Shown piece by piece: positions 1 to 7,292 of a stretch of DNA of 64,000 bases. The notes beneath the pieces are model-generated. The model did no database searches. It worked only from the letters and a program-made list of their open reading frames with translations, and was not told the origin of the DNA. How positions within the stretch are numbered: the first letter of the stretch is position 1; each line of letters begins with the position of its first letter. The DNA is from an uncultured Pelagibacteraceae bacterium (GTDB taxonomy: Bacteria > Pseudomonadota > Alphaproteobacteria > Pelagibacterales > Pelagibacteraceae). The stretch covers positions 1 to 64,000 of the forward strand of contig CACADE010000002.1 of NCBI GenBank assembly GCA_902531175.1. The letters are read 5' to 3'. The position numbers and the translations under genes were made by a program.

Positions 1-1203
1 AATATTGTAAATGAAAAAATATTTACAGATGAAGAAAGAAGAACAATTGGTGTTGCCGCATGTGATATCGATCAAGATGGCTATGAGGAAATATATTTTT
101 TAAATACCGATACATATAGTGGATCAAAAATTTATTCTGATCGATTAATAGATTTAAATAACAATAAATTCGAAGATTTATTTGAAAAAGAAATCAATCA
201 AAGTGAATTAAATTTAACTGCAGGTAGGTCAGTTGTTTGTGTAGATAGAAATGGTGATGGTGCATATGGTATTTATGTTGCAAATTATGGAGGTCCTACT
301 CGATTTTATGAATTAATTAGAGATCGAATAAAAGATCAAGCTAAATCATTATCAATTGATAAAATTACTGGAGGTAGAGCTATTGTTTCAGGACATATTC
401 TTTCAGATAGATCTGATATTTTTGCAGCAAATGAAAGGGGAGATAACTTTTTATATTATAATTCTAAAGGATCTTTCCAAGATGTTGCTCAAGAGTATGC
501 GGTTCAAGATAGGTTTGAAAATGGTAGAGGAACTGCACTAAGTGATCTTTTGTATAGAGGAAGATTAGATATTTTATCTTCAAACTGGGATGGAATGCAT
601 AGAGCATATGTTTTAGATGGTGATAAATTTAAAGATATATCAACATCTCCGTACAATGATCCTACAAAAATAAGAACAGTTATTTCAGCTGATTTTGATA
701 ATGATGGATATGATGAAATTTTCATGAATAATATTGGAGAACCAAATAAACTTTTCAAAGTTTTAGAAGGTGGAGTATTTAAAGAAATTAAAATGGAAAA
801 TGGTTTAGAGACTGTTGGTCTTGGAACTGGAGCAGCTGTTGCAGACGTTGATGGCGATGGAATTTTAGAGCTATTAGTTTCACATGGAGAGTCAGGATTT
901 CAACCTTTAACTTTATATAAAGCAGATGTACAAAATTTTAATTATCTACGTATTAAACCACTTAATCAGTATGGAGCTCCAGCAAGAGGGGCAACAGTAA
1001 CAATTAAATCTAATAAAAGAATTCACTCAAAAACAATAGATGCAGGCTCAGGATATCTTTGTCAGATGGAACCCGTTGCTCATTATGGAATAAGACAAGA
1101 TGAAAAAGAATTTAAAGTTGAAATTAGATGGACTGATGGATCAATAGAAACATTTGATATTGATGAATTAAATAAAACTTACGAATTTAGACAAAAATTA
1201 TAG
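1..1203 (+). CDS. FG-GAP/VCBS-repeat protein with C-terminal ASPIC/UnbV domain (CRTAC1-like), 5' truncated by window edge
   Basis: Frame 1 is open from base 1 to TAG at 1203. Repeated Ca-binding-type motifs DIDQDGYEEIYF, DRNGDGAYGIYV, DFDNDGYDEIFM, DVDGDGILELLV. C-terminus NYLRIKPLNQYGAPARGATVTI...VEIRWTDGSIETFDI is typical of ASPIC/UnbV. Confidence 0.85.
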   Translation, partial: NIVNEKIFTDEERRTIGVAACDIDQDGYEEIYFLNTDTYSGSKIYSDRLIDLNNNKFEDLFEKEINQSELNLTAGRSVVCVDRNGDGAYGIYVANYGGPTRFYELIRDRIKDQAKSLSIDKITGGRAIVSGHILSDRSDIFAANERGDNFLYYNSKGSFQDVAQEYAVQDRFENGRGTALSDLLYRGRLDILSSNWDGMHRAYVLDGDKFKDISTSPYNDPTKIRTVISADFDNDGYDEIFMNNIGEPNKLFKVLEGGVFKEIKMENGLETVGLGTGAAVADVDGDGILELLVSHGESGFQPLTLYKADVQNFNYLRIKPLNQYGAPARGATVTIKSNKRIHSKTIDAGSGYLCQMEPVAHYGIRQDEKEFKVEIRWTDGSIETFDIDELNKTYEFRQKL

Positions 1204-1261
1204 GACAATACTACTCATTATATAGTGTTGAAAAATTATTAAGCTTTTATATATCAAGCTA

Positions 1262-1405
1262 ATGACTATTTGTTCTTTATCATTATTGGCATTATTTGTT
1301 TCAGGAATTGTAATGTATCTTTTTAGGGAACCATCTGAGGAAGATTTAAAAAAATTCAATAACAAAACTCAAGACCGAAGTAACTGGTCAAATATGGGTT
1401 TTTAA
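1262..1405 (+). CDS. Small membrane-anchored protein, 47 aa (below ORF-track cutoff)
   Basis: ATG..TAA in the 1204-1416 gap: MTICSLSLLALFVSGIVMYLFREPSEEDLKKFNNKTQDRSNWSNMGF. One N-terminal TM helix and a charged tail; no clear Shine-Dalgarno. Confidence 0.4.
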   Translation: MTICSLSLLALFVSGIVMYLFREPSEEDLKKFNNKTQDRSNWSNMGF

Positions 1406-1416
1406 ATTATTAATTA

Positions 1417-2118
1417 ATGTGCAGTATTAAAAATATACTTAGTCTTATTATATTTGTTATTTTTTTTTCAATTCCGATAAATTCAGTAAATTCTCAAGAA
1501 AAAAACTATTATCAAGATATCGTTAATGATTGGAATAAAATTTTCCCAGACAGAAATAGAAATGCAGCAGGTCCTAAATTTTTTAAATATATAATTGACA
1601 AAGATATCTCTTATGAAGATTTTGTTGAATATAATAAATTATATTGTGCAGTATCAGGTTCTTTAATAAGTCCAAATGCTGTTCCAGAATTTGTTTATTT
1701 AACTGAAAACAATACTGGCAAAAAGATATGTGGTGAATATTATAGATGCTGCATACCGTGTTCCTGCGATTTAATGAAATATTCAAAAACAACTAAAATG
1801 AAACATAAATTTAAAGGCATAGAAAAAGAATTTTATGTTTTCACAATTGAAAATCCATGTGGGAAAACAGATTTTCCTGAAAGGGTAAACAAAAAATATT
1901 TTTGTAATGGCAATGATTTAGATACGAAACAAGTTTCAGTAGTAGATGGAAAACTGGTCATTGGTTTATTACACAAAGCCAAAACCTGTACTCAATATAA
2001 TGTTAATGCCATAGACAGGCATCAGGTGACAGGCAGATATTGCACGCTTAGAAACAATACTCCATTAGATCAGCTTCAGTCAGGCATGGGAGATATATTC
2101 ATTAAACTTGCAAGATAA
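1417..2118 (+). CDS. Secreted cysteine-rich protein of unknown function
   Basis: Signal peptide-like N-terminus (NILSLIIFVIFFSIPINSVNS); YYRCCIPCSCD motif plus several further Cys. Confidence 0.75.
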   Translation: MCSIKNILSLIIFVIFFSIPINSVNSQEKNYYQDIVNDWNKIFPDRNRNAAGPKFFKYIIDKDISYEDFVEYNKLYCAVSGSLISPNAVPEFVYLTENNTGKKICGEYYRCCIPCSCDLMKYSKTTKMKHKFKGIEKEFYVFTIENPCGKTDFPERVNKKYFCNGNDLDTKQVSVVDGKLVIGLLHKAKTCTQYNVNAIDRHQVTGRYCTLRNNTPLDQLQSGMGDIFIKLAR

Positions 2119-2142
2119 TACCAAGATTATATATTCATCAAC

Positions 2143-2412
2143 ATGGTATTGTATAACGAAAAAATTAAACACCTCAGTTGTTCTGATTTAAGGGTATTTT
2201 TGAAAAGATTGGTCAAAGATAAGATAGAAAAAGAGTGGACCGAGGACTTCATTGATAATATGAACCTCGTAATAATCCCAAGAATGACAATAAAAAGACG
2301 TTATGAGAATAAGGGGATAGACATGACAAGACTGATTGATAATCCTGCATATTATCAGCATGTCAAAAAGAGTGTCGACTCCCGAGGCAATCTTGAATTT
2401 AAAGATCGATAA
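2143..2412 (+). CDS. Small hypothetical protein, 89 aa
   Basis: Complete ORF close behind the previous gene; charged, soluble; no family recognised. Confidence 0.55.
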   Translation: MVLYNEKIKHLSCSDLRVFLKRLVKDKIEKEWTEDFIDNMNLVIIPRMTIKRRYENKGIDMTRLIDNPAYYQHVKKSVDSRGNLEFKDR

Positions 2413-2501
2413 TTTTTTTCTGATACGCCAATTTAATCTCTAGCACTACATCCATATTTTCTGTAAGCTAATTTAAAAAATAACTAACTTAAGAGGGAAA
2501 T

Positions 2502-3476
2502 ATGAACAAATATTTTAAAATAATTGTTGTTTTATTATCATCTTTATTTTTAAGTTTTGCAGCAATCTCAGCTGAAGTAAAATTTGGACACGTAGGAAAA
2601 CCTGGATCTTTATTTTCAGCATCAGTTGATCATTTTGCTAAACTTGCAAATGAGAGATTAGGCAGCAAAGGAAAAGTAACTGTTTTTGGTTCTTCGCAAC
2701 TTGGTAAAGACAAACAAGGGATGCAAAAACTAAAATTAGGTACAGTTAACATGTGGTTACCATCATCAGTAATGGCATCTATTCATGACGAGTTTGGTGT
2801 ATTTGATATGCCTTTCATTATTAAAGATAGAAAACACATGAATAAAGTTGAGAGCCAAGTTTTACCAGGAATGTTTAAGAATCTTGAAGATAAAACTGGA
2901 TATAAAGTTATTGCTGTTTGGGAAAATGGATTTAGACATATTACAAACAACACTAGACCAATTAACACTCCAGGTGACTTAAAAGGAATAAAATTAAGAA
3001 CACCTAAATCAAAATGGAGAGTTAAAATGTTCCAATCATATGGTGCAAACCCAACTCCAATGTCTTTCTCAGAAGTATTTACTGCTTTGAAAACAGGAAC
3101 AATGGATGGACAAGAAAACCCATATGCTCAGATTGCTAGTGCTAAATTCCAAGAAGTTCAAAAATATTTATCAATTACAGGTCACGTTTACACTCCTGCT
3201 TATGTAACAGTACATAAAGACCACTGGAGCAAACTACCCGCAGATGTACAAAGTATTTTAGAGCAAGCTGCTAAAGATACACAAAAATTTGTGTACGCTG
3301 AAGCTGCTAATCTTGAAAAATCTTTATTGGGAGTTATCAAATCAGCTGGAGTTCAAGTTAACGAAGCTGACAAAGGAGCTTTCATTAGTGCAAGTAAAGG
3401 AATATACGATCAATTCGCGTCAGAAGTACCAACTGGTGGTGCGTTAATTGATAAAGTATCGTCTTTAGCAAATTAA
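2502..3476 (+). CDS. dctP: TRAP transporter substrate-binding protein, DctP family
   Basis: Signal peptide; DctP-type sequence (GDLKGIKLRTPKS..., FSEVFTALKTGTMDGQENPYAQI); followed by Q and M subunits; SD-like aagaggg upstream. Confidence 0.93.
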   Translation: MNKYFKIIVVLLSSLFLSFAAISAEVKFGHVGKPGSLFSASVDHFAKLANERLGSKGKVTVFGSSQLGKDKQGMQKLKLGTVNMWLPSSVMASIHDEFGVFDMPFIIKDRKHMNKVESQVLPGMFKNLEDKTGYKVIAVWENGFRHITNNTRPINTPGDLKGIKLRTPKSKWRVKMFQSYGANPTPMSFSEVFTALKTGTMDGQENPYAQIASAKFQEVQKYLSITGHVYTPAYVTVHKDHWSKLPADVQSILEQAAKDTQKFVYAEAANLEKSLLGVIKSAGVQVNEADKGAFISASKGIYDQFASEVPTGGALIDKVSSLAN

Positions 3477-3488
3477 CATAATTTGTAA

Positions 3489-3511
3489 CAGGCCCTCTAC
3501 CAGAGGGCCTG
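3489..3511 (+). promoter_or_regulatory. Perfect 10-bp hairpin between dctP and dctQ
   Basis: CAGGCCCTCT-acc-AGAGGGCCTG followed by A9 and the dctQ ATG at 3520. No + strand T-tract, so it is not a standard intrinsic terminator. Confidence 0.7.
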
Positions 3512-3519
3512 AAAAAAAA

Positions 3520-4029
3520 ATGACATTGCAAAAATTTATAAATTCTTACGAAAAAATATTAAAACTAATACTGTTTATAATGATGGTAGCATTAGCAGTA
3601 ACAGTTTTACTTGGTGTTACCTTTCGTTTTGCTGGCAGTGCTTTAGTTTGGTATGACGAAGTTGCAGCTGTTCAGCTTGCTTGGATAACTTATTATGGTT
3701 CAGCATACGCAGCTTTAAAAGGTTCTCATATTAGTGTTCCAAGTATTTTCAAAGCCTTTCCATTAGCACTTAGAAAAATTTTCTTTGTAGTGTCAAAATT
3801 AGTTGTTTATGGTTTTTTAATATTATTGGCTTACTATGGTTATTTAGTTTTAACTCTTATAACAGGAGAGACTTTAGTAACATTAGAATGGGTTCCCCAA
3901 CCTTTTGTGCAATCAGTTATTCCAATTGCATCATGTTTATTTATTTTATCTGAAACCTTAAGAATTCCTGAAGACTATAAAAATTTAGTTCTTCAAACAA
4001 CAGGTGACGAGCAAACAGGAGATATTTAA
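3520..4029 (+). CDS. dctQ: TRAP transporter small permease, DctQ family
   Basis: Four-TM protein between P and M subunits; FRFAGSALVWYDEVAAVQLAWITYYGSAYAALKGSHI motif. Confidence 0.9.
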   Translation: MTLQKFINSYEKILKLILFIMMVALAVTVLLGVTFRFAGSALVWYDEVAAVQLAWITYYGSAYAALKGSHISVPSIFKAFPLALRKIFFVVSKLVVYGFLILLAYYGYLVLTLITGETLVTLEWVPQPFVQSVIPIASCLFILSETLRIPEDYKNLVLQTTGDEQTGDI

Positions 4030-5312
4030 TGATAATTCTTACAATGTTTGCAGTCCTTCTACTTCTTTTATCTATCAATGTACCTATCGCTATTGGCCTT
4101 GCAGTAACAACAATTATTGCAATGGTATTGAAGACGGGAACAAGTTTCTTAATTGATACAGCAATCGTTATGTTTGATGGATCAATGAAATTTCCATTGA
4201 TTGCTATTCCTTTATTTATCTTAGCTGGATCAATAATGAATAGTGCGGGTATTTCTAGAAGATTAATAGCTTTTGCTTCAGCGCTTGTTGGATTTATCAA
4301 GGGTGGTCTTAGTATGATTAACATTGCCACCTCTATGTTTTTCGCTGAAATTTCTGGATCTGCAGTTGCTGATGTTGCCGCATTAGGATCTATTTTAATT
4401 CCAGCAATGAAGAAAAAAGGATATCCAGGTCCTTTCGCTGCTGCAGTAACCTCATCATCAGCTTCTTTAGCAATTATTATTCCACCTTCAATACCAATGA
4501 TTGTTTATGCAGTAATGGCTCAAAGTTCAGTAGTACAATTGTTTGTAGCTGGAATTGTTCCAGGAGTAATAGGTGGCTTCTTCTTAATGTTAGCAGCATA
4601 CATTACCGCAAGACGTAAAAATTTTCCTGTTGAAGAAACATTTAATATTCCAAATGTTAAGAAAACTGCAAAAGATGCAGCATTAGCATTTTTATTACCA
4701 ATTATTATCTTAGGTGGAATTTTTGGAGGAGTTGTAACTGCAACGGAAGGAGCAGGTTTAGCGGTTGTAGCATCATTAGTTATTGGATTTATTTATAAAG
4801 AAATAGATTTTAAAAGATTATACGAGTCAGCTTGTGAAGGAGCAATTCAAACAGCTTCAGTAATGTTATTAGTAGCTGCATCTGTATTACTTGGTGAATT
4901 TTTAACAATTGAACAAATTCCACAAAAAGTTGCAGAGTCAATTATTGATTTTACAAATAATAAATATGCAGTCTTAGGAATACTAAATGTATTTCTTTTA
5001 GTAATAGGTTTCTTTTTACATTCAGTTGCTGCAATAATTTTAACAGTCCCTATTGTAATGCCATTAGTTAATGCTGTAGGAATTGATCCAGTTCACTTTG
5101 GTATAATTGTGACATTAAATTTAGCAATTGGTCAACAAACACCACCAGTTGCAAGTGTTCTTGTTACAGCTTGCTCAGTTGCAAAAGCAGACATTTGGGA
5201 TGTAACAAGATCTAATATATCCTTTATATGTGTGTTATTAGTATTGTTAATGTTAGTAACATATGTACCAGCTATACCGATGACATTAGTTGAGTTTTTT
5301 TATAGGAGCTAA
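4029..5312 (+). CDS. dctM: TRAP transporter large permease, DctM family
   Basis: 427 aa polytopic protein; IPLFILAGSIM, SGSAVADVAALGSILIPAMKKKGYP, IIPPSIPMIVYA motifs; overlaps dctQ stop. Confidence 0.93.
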   Translation: MIILTMFAVLLLLLSINVPIAIGLAVTTIIAMVLKTGTSFLIDTAIVMFDGSMKFPLIAIPLFILAGSIMNSAGISRRLIAFASALVGFIKGGLSMINIATSMFFAEISGSAVADVAALGSILIPAMKKKGYPGPFAAAVTSSSASLAIIIPPSIPMIVYAVMAQSSVVQLFVAGIVPGVIGGFFLMLAAYITARRKNFPVEETFNIPNVKKTAKDAALAFLLPIIILGGIFGGVVTATEGAGLAVVASLVIGFIYKEIDFKRLYESACEGAIQTASVMLLVAASVLLGEFLTIEQIPQKVAESIIDFTNNKYAVLGILNVFLLVIGFFLHSVAAIILTVPIVMPLVNAVGIDPVHFGIIVTLNLAIGQQTPPVASVLVTACSVAKADIWDVTRSNISFICVLLVLLMLVTYVPAIPMTLVEFFYRS

Positions 5313-6095
5313 ATGAACAAATTAATTAAATTAAATAAAAAAAATAAACATTTAGTCGAAGTTATTATTAATAGACCAGAAAAATTAAATGCGATGACTA
5401 AGCCAATGTGGATTGAGCTTGGTAAAGTTTTTAAAAAGTTATCTAAAAATAAAAATTTAAGATGTATTATTATAAGAGGAGAGGGTGGTAAATCTTTTTC
5501 ACCAGGAAATGATATCGGAGAATTTAAAAAACAAAGATCTTCATCAAAATTAGCAAAATCTTACGGTAAATTTTTACACGGAACACTTGGAGCAATTTTC
5601 GATTGCCCAATACCAACAATTGCTTTGATTGAAGGAATATGTGTTGGTGGTGGATTGGAAATAGCAGGATGTTGTGATATTAGAATTTGCGGCAAAAGTT
5701 CTAGGTTTGGAGTTCCAATTAAAAGATTAGGCTTAACTATGGCTGCAAAAGAACTTGAAGTACTTTTAAAAGTAACCAATTACACAACTGCAATGGAAAT
5801 ATTATTTGAAGGAAGGGTATTTGGAGCTGATGAAGCATTTCAGAAGAGGCTAGTTAATAGAGTCGTTAATGATCAAGATGTTGAAAAGGAAGCTTATAAA
5901 TCAGCAGAATTAATATGTGAAGGTGCTCCAAAAGTTGCAAGGTGGCATAAACAATTTGCAAGAAACATTTTAAAAAATGGAAAAGTCACAGAAAAAATAA
6001 ACAATCTTGGTTACAAATGCTACGATACACAAGACTTTAAAATTGGATATCAATCTTTCTTAAACAAAACAAAACCGAAATTCAAAAATAAGTAA
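5313..6095 (+). CDS. Enoyl-CoA hydratase/isomerase family protein
   Basis: Crotonase fold motifs: NRPEKLNAMTKPMW, SPGNDIGEFK, IEGICVGGGLEIAGCCDIRICGKSSRFGVP. Confidence 0.9.
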   Translation: MNKLIKLNKKNKHLVEVIINRPEKLNAMTKPMWIELGKVFKKLSKNKNLRCIIIRGEGGKSFSPGNDIGEFKKQRSSSKLAKSYGKFLHGTLGAIFDCPIPTIALIEGICVGGGLEIAGCCDIRICGKSSRFGVPIKRLGLTMAAKELEVLLKVTNYTTAMEILFEGRVFGADEAFQKRLVNRVVNDQDVEKEAYKSAELICEGAPKVARWHKQFARNILKNGKVTEKINNLGYKCYDTQDFKIGYQSFLNKTKPKFKNK

Positions 6096-6098
6096 TAA

Positions 6099-7292
6099 AT
6101 GACTGCATCATTAAAAGGCATTCGTGTACTTGAGATGGCACAAATAATGGCCGGTCCAACTTGTGGACTATTATTAGCTGATCTTGGTGCAGAGGTAATT
6201 AAAATAGAAAAGACACCTGGCGGAGATGATACCAGAAACTTCTTGCCACCAGAAATTAATGGTGAGTCTGCAGCTTTTATGATGATGAATAGAAATAAGA
6301 AAGGTATCGCATTAAACTTAAAAGACAAAGATGGAATAGAGATATTTAAAACGATGGTAAAAAATTCTGATGTAGTTTTGGAAAATTTTCGAAAAGGAAC
6401 ATTAGAAAAATTAGGAGTTGGATATGATGTTATGTCAGAAATTAACCCTAAAATTATTTTATGTGAAATTTCTGGATACGGTAGAACGGGTCCTTATGCA
6501 GATAAAGGAGGATTTGATTTAGTTGCACAAGGCATGAGTGGGTTGATGAGTATTACCGGCGAAAGCAAAGATAAACCACCAATGAAAGTCGGTGCACCAA
6601 TAACAGATATTACAGCAGGTTTACTTGCAGCAAGTGGTATTTTAGCTGCATTAGTTCATAGAGAAAAAACGGGTGAAGGGCAAAAAGTTGATACTTCTTT
6701 GTATGAAGCAGGTATTGTTCATACATATTGGCAATCTGCAATAGCAGGTGCAACTGGAGAGTCACCCGGTCCTTTAGGATCAGCACATCCTTTAACAGCT
6801 CCTTATCAAGCATTTAAAACAAAAGATAAATGGATTACGGTAGGTGCTTCAAATCAAAACACTTGGCTTATGTTACTTAAAGCAATTGGTCGTGAAGATT
6901 TGCAAGAAAATGAAAAGTTTTCATCTAACTTAAATAGAAAACAAAATTTAAAAGAATTAGTTGATATTCTTAATGAAGAACTAATTAAAAAAACTTCTAG
7001 TGAATGGTTAAAAATCTTTGATGATAATGGATTACCATGCGGACCTATTAACTCGATAACAGACATGTTTAAAGATCCTCAAACAATTGAAAGAGAAATG
7101 GTTATAGAGGTAGATAATAAAAAAGCTGGTAAAAGTAGGGCTATTGGTATGCCAATTAAATTTTCAAAAAGTAAAACAGAAAAATCAAAAGGTGCTCCAA
7201 ATTTAGGAGAACATACTAAAGAGGTTATGCAAATTTTTGGTTACAAAGATGACCAGATTGAAGATTTTTATAACAGAAAAATAATTCTTTAA
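6099..7292 (+). CDS. Family III CoA-transferase (CaiB/BaiF type)
   Basis: GIRVLEMAQIMAGPTCGLLLADLGAEVIKIEKTPGGDDTR; GYGRTGPYADKGGFDLVAQGMSGLMSITGE. Confidence 0.92.
   Translation: MTASLKGIRVLEMAQIMAGPTCGLLLADLGAEVIKIEKTPGGDDTRNFLPPEINGESAAFMMMNRNKKGIALNLKDKDGIEIFKTMVKNSDVVLENFRKGTLEKLGVGYDVMSEINPKIILCEISGYGRTGPYADKGGFDLVAQGMSGLMSITGESKDKPPMKVGAPITDITAGLLAASGILAALVHREKTGEGQKVDTSLYEAGIVHTYWQSAIAGATGESPGPLGSAHPLTAPYQAFKTKDKWITVGASNQNTWLMLLKAIGREDLQENEKFSSNLNRKQNLKELVDILNEELIKKTSSEWLKIFDDNGLPCGPINSITDMFKDPQTIEREMVIEVDNKKAGKSRAIGMPIKFSKSKTEKSKGAPNLGEHTKEVMQIFGYKDDQIEDFYNRKIIL

Noticed and set aside
356-541. 61-aa + strand ORF and 504-758 minus ORF in the first gene
   Set aside because: Both overlap the continuous frame-1 FG-GAP reading frame and lack independent support.
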